NCBI RefSeq assembly: GCF_024807945.1
Contig: NZ_JANUFD010000004.1
Coordinates: 186,001-250,000 of the forward strand
Origin: Pseudomonas sp. JUb42
GTDB taxonomy: Bacteria; Pseudomonadota; Gammaproteobacteria; Pseudomonadales; Pseudomonadaceae
Direction of reading: 5' to 3'
DNA length: 64,000 nt
Shown: piece after piece, positions 35,593 through 44,870 of the stretch
Numbering within the stretch: position 1 is the stretch's first letter
Layout: the number at the start of each line of letters is the position of its first letter
Program-made: the position numbers and the translations under genes
The notes under the pieces: generated by a model
The model's input: only the letters and a program-made list of their open reading frames with translations
Told to the model about the DNA's origin: nothing
Databases searched by the model: none

Positions 35593-37077
35593 TCAACTGT
35601 TGTTGTCACTGCTCTTGTCCGCGCGGCTTCGGCTTCTGCTTCCCTGCCAACGCGTAACACTCTTGCTCAGCCAATTGATAAAGCCGCCCGGTGGAGGGGC
35701 CACGGGCTTGCTTTCCAGCATCGAAGCCCGCGCCTTGGCCCGGAAGCGCGCCAGGCCGGCCAGGGCGCCGCGCAGCTCGGCATGCTCCTTGATCCAGGGC
35801 TCAAGGTCCTGATAGTCGATACGATAGATCATGCAATCGGTCATGGCACAGAAGCGCGCCATGCTCGGCGACTGATCGACAAAACCGGTCTCGCCCAGCA
35901 ATTCCCCCGGCCCCATGCGCCCGACTTCCTGCCAGGTCTCGCCCTGCTCCACCGACACCGAAACCACCCCCGACTCGATGATGTACAGGGCCTCGGGTAC
36001 CACGCCCTGGGCGAGTACCACCTCGCGGGCGCCGAAGGCATGCAGGCGCATGTTGCGCTCAAGCCCGGCCAGGTCGGCCTCGCTGAGCATGCGCAGGGCG
36101 CTGACGGTATTAAGCACCGCCAGGGAACGGGTCGCCGGTCGAGCCTGATCCTGACGGATATCGGTGGCGGCGAGCTGGCGGTAGATCAGGTCGTGCAACT
36201 GGTTGCTCACCGCTGAACGCCGATCACGGGATTTCACATAACCGGTGATCTGGTACTGCACACTGCGCAAGCCGGACCTGAGCACCACCGCACCCGGTGC
36301 CGGCTTGGCCAGCAACTCGCGACTGCCTTGCAGCGCCTTGTCGATGGAATCCAGTACCAGGCTGGGCCGCAAACGCACCGGCAACTCGATGTTCAGGGTG
36401 ATGGCGTGATAGTGATCGGGACGACTGAAGTTAACGATGCGGTTCTTCGCCGCGATGGCGTTGGGGATCACCACCATGCTGCCCTCGGCGGTCAGCAGAT
36501 GGGTGGAGCGCCAGTCGATTTCCACCACCTTGCCTTCGGTGTCATCGACCTTGATCCAGTCATCGACCATGAACGGCTTGGTGGCGTTGAGCACAATCCC
36601 GGAAAATACATCGCTGAGCGTGCTCTGCACCGCCAGGCCGAGAATGATCGCCACGGCCCCGGACGTTGCCAACAAGCCTTTGACCGGCAGATCGAGGACA
36701 TAAGCGGCGGCGGCCACGGCGGCCACCAGAAAGATAATCGCGCCGAGCACATCCTGCAGCAGGTGGCCCTTGCCGCCGATGCGCGGTTCCAGGACCAGCC
36801 CAGTGAGGATGGTCAGGGTGCGTGCACCCAGCAGCCACCAGGCGATGCTCAGAATCGCCGACAGCGCGTGCCGTGATACCGGCAGGTCCGCTGGCACCAC
36901 ATTCAATGGACTCAGACCGGCGTTGGTCAGGCACATGCTGAACACCAGGAACAGCCCGAGGCGCAGCAGTACCTTCCAGCGCAGCCAGCGCGGGTCCAGG
37001 TTGTGCCAGAGGAGCAGATCAACGACCAGCAGCAGCGAAGCACTGGTCAGCGGATAGGCGACCCACGGAAGATCCAT
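35593..37077 (-). CDS. MscS-type channel fused to a cyclic-nucleotide-binding domain
   Basis: A 494-residue protein with about four N-terminal membrane helices, the pore-lining helix and beta domain of MscS (LLATSGAVAIILGLAVQSTL, DWIKVDDTEGKVVEIDWRST, VVIPNAIAAKNRIVNFSRP), then a C-terminal cNMP-binding domain (about 330-450) with MGPGELLGETGFVDQSPSMA. The phosphate-binding cassette reads GELLGE...SMARFCA, where known cAMP-binding cassettes have an Arg before the Ala. This is the bacterial cyclic nucleotide-gated (bCNG) arrangement; such channels are mostly gated by ligand, not tension. The basic-acidic tail (RSRSRADKSSDNNS) is unusual. No partner gene nearby. Confidence 0.9.
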   Translation of the reverse strand: MDLPWVAYPLTSASLLLVVDLLLWHNLDPRWLRWKVLLRLGLFLVFSMCLTNAGLSPLNVVPADLPVSRHALSAILSIAWWLLGARTLTILTGLVLEPRIGGKGHLLQDVLGAIIFLVAAVAAAAYVLDLPVKGLLATSGAVAIILGLAVQSTLSDVFSGIVLNATKPFMVDDWIKVDDTEGKVVEIDWRSTHLLTAEGSMVVIPNAIAAKNRIVNFSRPDHYHAITLNIELPVRLRPSLVLDSIDKALQGSRELLAKPAPGAVVLRSGLRSVQYQITGYVKSRDRRSAVSNQLHDLIYRQLAATDIRQDQARPATRSLAVLNTVSALRMLSEADLAGLERNMRLHAFGAREVVLAQGVVPEALYIIESGVVSVSVEQGETWQEVGRMGPGELLGETGFVDQSPSMARFCAMTDCMIYRIDYQDLEPWIKEHAELRGALAGLARFRAKARASMLESKPVAPPPGGFINWLSKSVTRWQGSRSRSRADKSSDNNS

Positions 37078-37161
37078 CGACTTGCTCCATCCCGGCGTTA
37101 CTGGATTGTGGCTAACGTCGCAGCTTAACCGAGAGCCCGGAGCGGAGCGAGAGCGTCAACG

Positions 37162-37923
37162 TCACATGGCTGTCAGACCACCATCCACCGCCAGGGCCTG
37201 GCCGGTGGTGAAGGCGGCGTTATCGCAGCACAGGTACAGCACGGCCGTGGCGATTTCCTCGACCTTGCCGATACGCCCGACCGGATGCATGGTGGCGGCG
37301 AACTCGCCCTTCTTCGGATCGGACTCGTAGGCACGACGGAACATATCGGTGTCGATAACCGCCGGGCACACGGCGTTGACGCGGATTTTCTTCTTCGCGT
37401 ACTCGATGGCCGCCGACTTGGTCAGGCCGATCACCGCATGCTTGGAGGCGCTATAAATGCTCATCTTCGGCGCCGCACCCAGGCCCGCCACCGACGCGGT
37501 ATTGACGATGGCACCGCCGCCCTGGGCCAGCATCAGCGGCAACTGGTACTTCATGCACAGCCAGACGCCCTTGACGTTGACGCCCATGATGGCATCGAAC
37601 TCGGCCTCGCTGCCTTCGGACAGACGCCCCTTCTCGATCTCGATTCCGGCGTTGTTGAAGGCGTAATCCAGACGGCCGTACGCGTCGATTACCGACGCCA
37701 TCAGGCTCCGCACCTCGGCATCCCGGGTCACGTCGCAACGCACGAACAGGGCCTCGCCACCCGCCTCGCGGATCAACGCGGCCGTGCCTTCGCCGCCAGC
37801 GGCATCCAGGTCGGCCACCACCACTTTCAAGCCCTGCGCCGCGAACGCCAGCGCCGTCGCCCGGCCAATGCCCGCCGCTGCACCGGTAACCAGAGCCACT
37901 TGACCGGAAAACGTCATGCTCAT
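37162..37923 (-). CDS. Short-chain dehydrogenase/reductase
   Basis: About 253 residues from ATG 37923 (MSMTFSGQVALVTGAAAGIG); ATGs at 37932 and 37917 are also possible. A classical SDR: cofactor loop TGAAAGIG, VVVADLDAAGG with an acidic residue favouring NAD(H), FNNAGIEIEKG, the catalytic Ser in NTASVAGLG, YSASK, and the closing AVCPAVIDTDMF and TTGQALAVDGG. The substrate is unknown. The gene stands alone, 84 bp downstream of the MscS-type gene, which is on the same strand and transcribed away from it. Confidence 0.9.
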   Translation of the reverse strand: MSMTFSGQVALVTGAAAGIGRATALAFAAQGLKVVVADLDAAGGEGTAALIREAGGEALFVRCDVTRDAEVRSLMASVIDAYGRLDYAFNNAGIEIEKGRLSEGSEAEFDAIMGVNVKGVWLCMKYQLPLMLAQGGGAIVNTASVAGLGAAPKMSIYSASKHAVIGLTKSAAIEYAKKKIRVNAVCPAVIDTDMFRRAYESDPKKGEFAATMHPVGRIGKVEEIATAVLYLCCDNAAFTTGQALAVDGGLTAM

Positions 37924-38154
37924 CGCCTTCATCCTTTTTATCGTTGTGGGAAGTTGGCGAGAGTCTAGACAGGGTCAGGGCCTGTCGGTCAGCACTATCA
38001 AGGTGTCGGTTAGGACCTCATGAGTCATGGTGATTAAGCCTGCACCGCTTCATCATCCATCTGGATCGCCGCACATTCGCCGCAACCGCCCTGCTTGCGC
38101 CGCGCCCATAGCGGGGCTTCAATCAGGCCTTCGCCTTAATTTCGAGGAACTGCC

Positions 38155-39159
38155 ATGACCGCCCAGACCAATCGTCAATTCCTGCTCGCCCGGCGCCCCG
38201 TTGGCCAGGCCAGCCGGGAAGACTTCACCTTCAAGGAAGTCCCGGTTGCCGAGCCTGCGGATGGCCAGGTGCTACTCAAGAACCGTTACCTGTCATTGGA
38301 TCCGGCCATGCGCGGCTGGATGAACGACAGCAAGTCCTATATCGCCCCGGTGGCGCTGGGCGATGTGATGCGCGCTCTCGGCGTGGGTGAAGTGATTGCC
38401 TCGAAACACCCGCAATTCGCCGTGGGTGATTATTTGCAGGGCGCCGTCGGCGTGCAGGACTACTTTCTCGGCGACCCCAAGGGCCTGCACAAAGTCGATC
38501 CGAAGTTGGCACCACTGCCGCGTTACCTCTCGGCACTGGGCATGACCGGCATGAGCGCCTACTTCGCCCTGCTCGACGTCGGCGCGCCGAAACGCGGCGA
38601 TACCGTAGTGATTTCCGGCGCGGCCGGTGCGGTGGGCAGCGTTGCCGGGCAGATTGCCAAGATCAAGGGTTGCCGGGTCATCGGCATCGCAGGTGGCGAA
38701 GAGAAGTGCTACTCGCTGATCAACGAACTGGGCTTCGACGGCGCCATCGACTACAAAAGCGAAGACCTGCACACCGCCCTGAAGCGCGAATGCCCCAACG
38801 GCGTGGATGTGTTTTTCGACAACGTCGGCGGCGATATCCTCGATGCCGTACTCAGCCGTCTGGCCCCCAAGGCCCGGGTGGTCATCTGCGGTGCAATCAG
38901 CCAGTACAACAACACCACACCGGTCAAAGGCCCAGCCAACTACCTCTCGCTGCTGTTCAACCGCGCACAAATGGAAGGCTTCGTCGTCATGGACTACGCC
39001 CCACGCTTCGCCGAAGCGGGCCAGGAAATGGCGGGCTGGCTGGCCCAGGGCAAACTCAAGAGCCGCGAACATATCGTCGAAGGCCTGGAAACTTTCCCTG
39101 AAACTTTGCTGAAACTGTTCAGCGGGGAAAACTTCGGCAAACTTGTGTTGAAAATCTAA
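38155..39159 (+). CDS. NADP-dependent oxidoreductase, medium-chain (alkenal/curcumin reductase-like)
   Basis: A 334-residue zinc-independent medium-chain reductase. The start ATG 38155 follows GAGGAACTGCC. Signatures: RYLSLDPAMRGWMND near the N terminus, LGMTGMSAYFALLDVG, the cofactor-binding VISGAAGAVGSVAGQIAKIKG, and FDNVGGDILDAVL. These place it with leukotriene B4 12-hydroxydehydrogenase and E. coli CurA-type reductases acting on alpha,beta-unsaturated carbonyls. It is divergent from the SDR gene; the 231-bp region between them has no recognised element. Confidence 0.92.
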   Translation: MTAQTNRQFLLARRPVGQASREDFTFKEVPVAEPADGQVLLKNRYLSLDPAMRGWMNDSKSYIAPVALGDVMRALGVGEVIASKHPQFAVGDYLQGAVGVQDYFLGDPKGLHKVDPKLAPLPRYLSALGMTGMSAYFALLDVGAPKRGDTVVISGAAGAVGSVAGQIAKIKGCRVIGIAGGEEKCYSLINELGFDGAIDYKSEDLHTALKRECPNGVDVFFDNVGGDILDAVLSRLAPKARVVICGAISQYNNTTPVKGPANYLSLLFNRAQMEGFVVMDYAPRFAEAGQEMAGWLAQGKLKSREHIVEGLETFPETLLKLFSGENFGKLVLKI

Positions 39160-39207
39160 GCAGCCACTAACGAATCGAGCGCCCATGCGCTCATTCGTTG
39201 CGCCGGA

Positions 39208-39675
39208 TTATTCGCTGGCCTTGAACGTCAACTCGCCTTTGCGCCACTTGGCTGCCTTGGCGGTTGCCGCCTTGAGCGTCTTGGTCAAGCCGCCCTGCAA
39301 TTGTTCAGGGCCGGAAAACACCATCATCACGGTATGACCTTCCTTGAAGACAATACCCGTGCCGTCTGCCGTCGAGACAAAGGCGTACTCACCCAGCCCA
39401 TAGACGGTCAGTTTGACTTCGCGAAACTTCAATTCGAACTTGCCGCCTTCACGGCTGGGCAATACCGCCGCACGGAAATGATCGCCGACCTTGAGCTCCA
39501 GGCGTGGCTTGTCGTCCACTACCAGTGCGGTTTCGGTATCGATCTCGGCAATATAAATACCTTCGGCGGTTTGCTCACAGACATAAACGAAGCGCGACTG
39601 GAATTGCTTGACCAACTTGGCCCGAAGGTCGCCCAGCACGAACAGCGCGTGCGTATCCAGATTACTGACTGCCAA
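39208..39675 (-). CDS. Conserved hypothetical protein
   Basis: The frame is open from 39786, but the likely start is TTG 39675 (LAVSNLDTHALFVLGDL), eight bases after GGGGG; the alternative GTG at 39786 has no ribosome-binding site. The product is then 155 residues: mostly beta strands (SRFVYVCEQTAEGIYIAEID, LVVDDKPRLELKVGDHF, KFELKFREVKLTVYG) with a basic C-terminal helix (LKAATAKAAKWRKG). No signal peptide, no recognised motif. Convergent with the reductase gene (48-bp gap). Function unknown; the start is uncertain. Confidence 0.55.
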   Translation of the reverse strand: MAVSNLDTHALFVLGDLRAKLVKQFQSRFVYVCEQTAEGIYIAEIDTETALVVDDKPRLELKVGDHFRAAVLPSREGGKFELKFREVKLTVYGLGEYAFVSTADGTGIVFKEGHTVMMVFSGPEQLQGGLTKTLKAATAKAAKWRKGELTFKASE

Positions 39676-40070
39676 AGTACCAACCCCCAAACATGACAAA
39701 TGATGCTGTCCAGCCAGCCATGGACCACGGACAGTGGAAAAATACGGAATCGGCCCCTTCGCCGCCTCGGGCCTGGGCAAGGCCACAGGACTCAGCCATC
39801 AAATGCATGCACGCTCACGCGCACGGTCCACCACTGCATCGGCAGCAGACATTGACTGGTGTTGACAGCGACGGGTTATTCAGTCGGCTCAGGGCCGTCA
39901 TGGTGATGCGCATCCTGCAAGACACGCACACTATCACTTACCACCCGGCTGAAAAAGAGCACAGATTCACCAGTGATTATCAGGCAGGGATGAAAGACTG
40001 AACTAACGCCAGTGCACCGGGCTCACATTTGATGTATTGGCGCATAAATCCCACACCCCGAGGTGATGAC
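39676..40070. other. Intergenic stretch without a supported gene
   Basis: Between the divergent hypothetical gene and the DUF2789 gene. A short plus-strand frame ending at 40001 has no ribosome-binding site. No repeat element was recognised. Confidence 0.5.
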
Positions 40071-40304
40071 ATGGATATTGAAACTCCGACCCTGAGCACC
40101 CTGTTCGACCAATTGGGGCTGCTCAGTGGGCAGGCAGACATCGACGATTTTGTCCGCAGTCACTCACTGCCCGATGACCTAAAACTGGTGGATGCCGAGT
40201 TCTGGAATGAAAGCCAAAAAGCGCTGCTCAAGGAAAAACTGCGCGGCGATGATGACTGGGCACCGGTAGTCGACGAGCTGAATGTGCTGCTGCACAGCGA
40301 GTGA
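40071..40304 (+). CDS. DUF2789-type small protein
   Basis: Starts at ATG 40071 (CGAGGTGATGAC upstream), 77 residues. The pattern PTLSTLFDQLGLLSGQADID, FVRSHSLPDDLKLVDAEFW and DDDWAPVVDELNVLL fits DUF2789, a small acidic helical family of unknown role found across Pseudomonas. It is followed by a family D REP hairpin that may end the transcript. Confidence 0.75.
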   Translation: MDIETPTLSTLFDQLGLLSGQADIDDFVRSHSLPDDLKLVDAEFWNESQKALLKEKLRGDDDWAPVVDELNVLLHSE

Positions 40305-40340
40305 TGCGGCCGGCCTGTTGCTGGGATCAAGCGCTGTTTC

Positions 40341-40366
40341 GTGGGACCGGCCAAAGCCGGTCCCAC
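40341..40366. repeat. Single compact REP hairpin, family D
   Basis: GTGGGACCGGCCAAAGCCGG followed by TCCCAC, a 10-bp perfect hairpin between convergent genes. Same head sequence as the doublets at 55848 and 59983. Confidence 0.7.
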
Positions 40367-40398
40367 ATTATGCTTGCCCCTCAAATGGGCAGATGCCC

Positions 40399-41877
40399 CT
40401 ACCCCGGCTGCAGCCGATTCGGATGACGAATCCGCCCCCCAGGCTGCGGCGCATGCACGAACCACATATGACCAAGACGGCCGCTGCGCCCGATCAGACT
40501 GTGCCAGTGCGCCGAACGATGAATGTAGCGATGACGCAACATGCGCTCCTCACGGGCATCAAGCTCATAATCAGCACCCCGGGCATAGCGAATCAACTTG
40601 GCGTTGATATCGAACAGCTCCGGCAGCAACTGCAGCTCATGCTGCCCCCCGATCGGGGCGAAGGGCACACCTTCGTCGCAGGCCAGAGCGTGCATCACCC
40701 GCAATGACACCAAGGCCAGATGGCCGAATACCTGACGCCGCAGGCAACACGCCGCCACCACCGATTTGAGCCCCAACGAACAGCGTCCACGCAAACGGGT
40801 CGTGTCCTCTTCGGCACACTCCACCTGCAACGACGCCAGCGAATCCTCAGGGTCCAGCCAATGCCCGGCGTCCAGTGCCTGCAGATCTGCCTGGGCCTGA
40901 ATCCAGGCAGATGTCGACTCTTTGGGCGTGCCACAGCTGACCACACAACGTCGGGGACGGGTCACCAGAACCTTTTCCCTGATCTGCGGGTGATAACCCC
41001 CGCCAATATCCGAGTGCACCCCAGGTAGCAGGATTTCCCGAGGCCATTGCGGGTTAATACTGTTGAGGGCGAAATTGCGCCGCTGCTCATCCCGCGCCAC
41101 CAGATGCAAAACCTGCTGCGCACAGCCCGGCGGCAGATACAGGTTGACCTGACTGTTCGTGGAGTCCCGCACATTGCCCATGTCCAGCAGACCGGCAACC
41201 GCAGCGACCGTGTCGAACAGCCCGATGACCTTGAGCTGCACAGCGTCATCACCCCAGGCGAAATCCTCACTGAATGCGCTGGCGTAACGGTTGAACAGTG
41301 GATCCAGCCCACCCTTGTCGCGTTTCAGCACTTCATTGGCAAAATGCCGCGCCGAGGCGGCGCCGCGACTGAAACCGAACAGGTCCAGTTCAAGGCGTAC
41401 AATGCAGCAATCCGGGTTATGCGTCCTGAACGCGTCCAGACAGCGACCGATCTTTCTGATTGCCTGTTCTGCCTTGGCGACCACTCCTGTTGAACCCCGG
41501 CCAAAACTCTGCCCCGGCCACAACGAATCACTGCCTTTGGAAGTTGTTCCCACGCCGCTGATATAAACAGGCCAATACACATTTAACTGCCCCGCTTGTG
41601 CAATGGCTTTAGGCCGGTCGGGATATAACTCGAACAACCGGGCAATATTGCTCAGCGCACTGGCATAACTGCTGAGGGGATTATCGCGACAGCCCCGACA
41701 CTCAATAATATGCTCGTACTCATTGACTTCAGCCATGGCGCGGCAATCGGCACCAATACGACTATTGACCCGATTGTTTCCCGTGCCGTCAAAAAACAAG
41801 CCGACGCGCACGACCACCGCCGATGCGATAGCGGCTGACAAAGCCCCTGTCGCCTGTACTTTCCTTGTACTTTCCAT
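40399..41877 (-). CDS. Tle1-like/DUF2235 lipase, possible type VI secretion effector
   Basis: From ATG 41877 (AAGGGAAGC upstream) the product is 492 residues. VVVRVGLFFDGTGNNRVNSR is the family's opening strand; the triad of Tle1-type phospholipases is visible as Ser170 in LFGFSRGAASARHFAN, Asp222 in GLFDTVAAV and His288 in LPGVHSDIGGGY. Tle1 effectors are delivered by T6SS, often beside a vgrG and a periplasmic immunity lipoprotein; neither is present here, and there is no PAAR or MIX-like domain. The flanking DNA at 41930-42120 is clearly AT-richer than the region. It could be a delivered effector, an orphan, or a housekeeping hydrolase. Confidence 0.8.
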   Translation of the reverse strand: MESTRKVQATGALSAAIASAVVVRVGLFFDGTGNNRVNSRIGADCRAMAEVNEYEHIIECRGCRDNPLSSYASALSNIARLFELYPDRPKAIAQAGQLNVYWPVYISGVGTTSKGSDSLWPGQSFGRGSTGVVAKAEQAIRKIGRCLDAFRTHNPDCCIVRLELDLFGFSRGAASARHFANEVLKRDKGGLDPLFNRYASAFSEDFAWGDDAVQLKVIGLFDTVAAVAGLLDMGNVRDSTNSQVNLYLPPGCAQQVLHLVARDEQRRNFALNSINPQWPREILLPGVHSDIGGGYHPQIREKVLVTRPRRCVVSCGTPKESTSAWIQAQADLQALDAGHWLDPEDSLASLQVECAEEDTTRLRGRCSLGLKSVVAACCLRRQVFGHLALVSLRVMHALACDEGVPFAPIGGQHELQLLPELFDINAKLIRYARGADYELDAREERMLRHRYIHRSAHWHSLIGRSGRLGHMWFVHAPQPGGRIRHPNRLQPG

Positions 41878-42111
41878 GATTGCTTCCCTTTTGTGCGCGA
41901 CGATGAAGCTCGCCGCCAACATCAAAATCCTTATTAAGTTTAATATATTGATACACAGCAAAAGAACGTCAAGTAGAAACCTTACATATCAGAAAGCTCC
42001 TACATCAAACCAAGGTAAAACTTATAAAAAACAAAAAAACGTTCAACGTAAATAAACAATTCAAATGCAGCATTAATTTCCGCAACCAATGCACCTAATC
42101 CCGTTTTCCAT

Positions 42112-42152
42112 AAAAAGAAAAGCCCCGCTCGCGAAATAATCGCGAACAGGGC
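42112..42152 (-). terminator. Terminator downstream of the chemoreceptor gene ending at 42175
   Basis: Minus-strand stem GCCCTGTTCGCGA/TCGCGAGCGGGGC with one asymmetry, followed by U4-C-U5. Confidence 0.75.
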
Positions 42153-42174
42153 CGGATTGCCGCTTAGTGGCTGT

Positions 42175-43809
42175 TCAGCGCTTGGCGGTGCCCGCTCCCT
42201 CGGGCTTATAACCCATACGCAAACCGCCCCAGTGCCGCCCCTTGATCATGATAGGCACCGACAGGTCATGCATCAGCTCTCCCGTATCACGGGTGTAGGT
42301 CTGCAACAGCACGGGCTTCTGATGGCTGCCGCAGCGAATGCCGGTGCGGTCGTCAAATTTGCGCTTGCTGCGGCTGCGCACCATATCCACTGCCGGATCC
42401 CCCGTCGGCGCTTCGGCAAAAGCATTGTTATGGGTGGGTACATAGCCTTGAGGCGTACAGGCGATGGCAAAGACCAGCCCCTCATGGCGTGGCAGCAAGG
42501 GCTCCTGAATCGCCGGGAGGACCTGATCGGTATAACGATCAAAGCGGGTCTGATACTTGGCTGGCACCGTCTTGGCGATTGGCTGGTAGCTGCGGTCGAA
42601 CAGGTCTTCCAGGCTTACCCGGCCCTGATCGATATCCTGTTCGAACCTGGCAGTAATCTGCGCCGCCCCTTCCCGGGCCAGGTCGTAGATACGCTGGTGA
42701 TAATCGTCCAGGCCCACCTCGGCCAGGCGCTCGCTGATGGTTTCCGCCTGTCCTTCCATCTGCACGGCGGTCTTGGCCAGATGACGAGTCTGCTCGTCGC
42801 TGATCGCCAGGTCGCTGCGCATCTGCTGCACGGCGACGAAGAGACTGGCGAGCTGCTCCTGATTGGTCTGCGCGCCCAGGGCGATCTCGCTGACCTCACT
42901 CTCTACGCCAGCCGCCAGGCGGGCGATATTTTCCAGCTGCGCGCCGGTGTGTTCGACCTGCTCAAGACCGCTGTCCAGATCGCTGGACAACTGACGAATC
43001 TGCTCCACGACCTGCCCCGTGCGCAGTTGGATATCGGCGACCATCTGCCCGACCTCCTCGGTCGCACTGGCGGTTCGCGCCGCCAGTCCACGGACCTCAT
43101 CGGCGACCACCGCAAACCCGCGCCCATGCTCACCGGCACGGGCGGCTTCAATGGCCGCGTTCAAGGCCAACAGATTGGTCTGACTGGCGATGGACTGGAT
43201 CACCAGGGTCACGCGCTGGATCTCCTCACTGCGCTGGCTCAGCGCCTCGATCAGCTCGCGACTGCCCACCGCACGCTTGCTCAACATGCGCATGCGCTCA
43301 ATGGACTCGGCCAGCACGCCGCTACCGGCAGCGCTGCTGTGCCTTGCCTCCGTGGCCGCAGACAGCGCCTGCTGACTGAGCAGCGAGGTCTGATGCTCGG
43401 TAGCGATCATGGCATCGGCGCTGCTGACGATCTTCTCTGCCGCATCAAGCTGGGACTGCACCTTGCCAGCCAACTGCCGCACGGAAAACGCCACTCCGGC
43501 GGCGGATAGCGCGTTATGACTCGTGGTGTAGGACAAATCCCGGGTCAGACGAGCAATACCGCCGTCATCCGCCTGTGTGTCGACAGCGGCCGGACGCGCC
43601 GCGAAGACCCGGGGCAGCCAGACCGCCACGAGCACGATCGGCACTGCCAAATAGAGAGACAGCCCCCATAGAACCACGGCCGCCAGCACCAGGCACAGCA
43701 CTACAGTCTGCACGACGGGCATCAGCCAACCCAAGGCGCGGGCACTGCCAGCCCCATCGCCGGACTCGCCCGGCACCGGCAGCGACCCCAGCAACGATCC
43801 GTTTGCCAT
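42175..43809 (-). CDS. Methyl-accepting chemotaxis protein with a C-terminal sensor-like domain
   Basis: From ATG 43809 (GAGGGA nine bases upstream; the GTG at 43818 abuts it) the product is 544 residues. Two membrane helices near the start (residues 28-68) have almost no periplasmic loop. The signalling domain follows directly (about 90-380, with [20 protein letters not shown]), and a C-terminal domain of about 150 residues ends the protein ([82 protein letters not shown]). The last part resembles a Cache/PAS-like sensor, here on the cytoplasmic side. This order is the reverse of normal chemoreceptors. It ends at its own terminator. Confidence 0.88.
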   Translation of the reverse strand: MANGSLLGSLPVPGESGDGAGSARALGWLMPVVQTVVLCLVLAAVVLWGLSLYLAVPIVLVAVWLPRVFAARPAAVDTQADDGGIARLTRDLSYTTSHNALSAAGVAFSVRQLAGKVQSQLDAAEKIVSSADAMIATEHQTSLLSQQALSAATEARHSSAAGSGVLAESIERMRMLSKRAVGSRELIEALSQRSEEIQRVTLVIQSIASQTNLLALNAAIEAARAGEHGRGFAVVADEVRGLAARTASATEEVGQMVADIQLRTGQVVEQIRQLSSDLDSGLEQVEHTGAQLENIARLAAGVESEVSEIALGAQTNQEQLASLFVAVQQMRSDLAISDEQTRHLAKTAVQMEGQAETISERLAEVGLDDYHQRIYDLAREGAAQITARFEQDIDQGRVSLEDLFDRSYQPIAKTVPAKYQTRFDRYTDQVLPAIQEPLLPRHEGLVFAIACTPQGYVPTHNNAFAEAPTGDPAVDMVRSRSKRKFDDRTGIRCGSHQKPVLLQTYTRDTGELMHDLSVPIMIKGRHWGGLRMGYKPEGAGTAKR

Positions 43810-43977
43810 ATGCCTCACTCCCTCTGTTTTATCGTTATTTGTACGGATTAAACGTCAGATACCGGCAAGGCGCCATGAGTCGTTAGTTGTAACCGAAGAA
43901 GATAGAGAGGATAGGCAACATTCAGCAGCGCAGAATTCGCAAATTGGCGACCGCAGGCTTATTGCAGACACAAGAAC

Positions 43978-44007
43978 GCCGGGGGCCATCCATTGATGGC
44001 CCCCGGC
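43978..44007 (-). terminator. Strong hairpin downstream of the DksA-like gene
   Basis: Perfect 13-bp stem GCCGGGGGCCATC/GATGGCCCCCGGC with a 4-base loop. The U tract on the minus strand is short (GTTCTTG), but the stem strength and position support termination. Confidence 0.7.
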
Positions 44008-44041
44008 GTCGGACAGACAAGCAGTGGATCAGCGGCGGCTA

Positions 44042-44446
44042 TCAGGCCTGGCGCTGGTGCTTGTCGATCTGCTCGTGACGCTCTTGCGCCTCGATGCAAT
44101 ATTTGGTGGTCGGGCTGATCAGCAGACGCTTGAGCCCGATAGGCTCGCCGCTGTCGTCGCACCAGCCGAAACTGTCATCGGCGATACGCGCCAAGGCCAT
44201 TTCCAGCTGTGGGAGCATGCGCTGATCACGATCGATGACATTGACCAGCCAGTGGCGCTCTTCTTCAACGGAAGCAGCGTCAGCCGGGTCTGCAGGTGTA
44301 TCCAGGCTTTCGATGGCAATGCGGCTCTGCTCGATGCGCTCGTGGATTTCGACCTTCATGCCCTGCAGCAGCTCGACGAAGAAAGCGTGCTGTTCGGCAT
44401 TCATGTAGTCATCGGCCGGCATGGCCAGCAACTTTTCCTTTGTCAT
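44042..44446 (-). CDS. DksA2-like transcription factor without complete zinc site
   Basis: From ATG 44446 (MTKEKLLAMPADDYMNAEQH) the product is 134 residues. It has the DksA coiled coil with the tip DPADAA, keeping the DxxDxA pattern that DksA inserts into the RNA polymerase channel. The globular end reads GWCDDSGEPIGLKRLLISPT and TKYCIEAQE: two of the four zinc Cys are replaced (Ser and Ala), as in P. aeruginosa DksA2, which works without zinc and replaces DksA during zinc starvation. No Zur box was recognised in the AT-rich leader, so zinc control is not shown. May act as a paralogue to the main DksA. Confidence 0.85.
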   Translation of the reverse strand: MTKEKLLAMPADDYMNAEQHAFFVELLQGMKVEIHERIEQSRIAIESLDTPADPADAASVEEERHWLVNVIDRDQRMLPQLEMALARIADDSFGWCDDSGEPIGLKRLLISPTTKYCIEAQERHEQIDKHQRQA

Positions 44447-44669
44447 TGATTTCTCTATAAAAAAAACGTGCATTAAGGCGATTTAGGGAGCGGCTCGTCG
44501 TTGCCGTAAAAGCGCCACAGTCTCCAAGCGCCACCTGGCACTCAATTTACGAGGGGCGGCAGTCTAAGGCCGGCTTGTGTCATCGGCAACCTAATTGACG
44601 CGATTGATCGTAAAAGCCTTGTAGCGCGGGGCTTTGAGGGCATCCATGGCGTTCGGTTCCAGCCAGATG

Positions 44670-44700
44670 GCAAAAACACAAAAAGGGCCGAAATCGGCCC
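44670..44700 (-). terminator. Orphan minus-strand terminator
   Basis: Perfect stem GGGCCGATTTCGGCCC on the minus strand followed by UUUUUGUGUUUUU. No protein gene leads into it; it may end a small RNA transcribed from about 44870. Confidence 0.75.
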
Positions 44701-44870
44701 TTTAAGATGTGTATCCGCTCAGAAGCCTGGTCAGGCTCCTGATGACGACCTCGAATATAAGCGGCCCCGCCTATAAAGGTAAAGCCGCCTGCCTTAACCA
44801 CAGCCGAAATCGGTCGAGCGCACGCTATGGCCACGCCCGCAAAACGCACCCTATCAGTGCAAAAACAAAA
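44685..44870 (-). ncRNA. Candidate small RNA, unidentified
   Basis: Inferred only from the orphan terminator and a GGTAAAAT box near 44877 on the minus strand that could serve as a -10 element. Inner complementarity is visible (CCTGACCAGG). No family is recognised and the 5' end is a guess. Confidence 0.3.
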
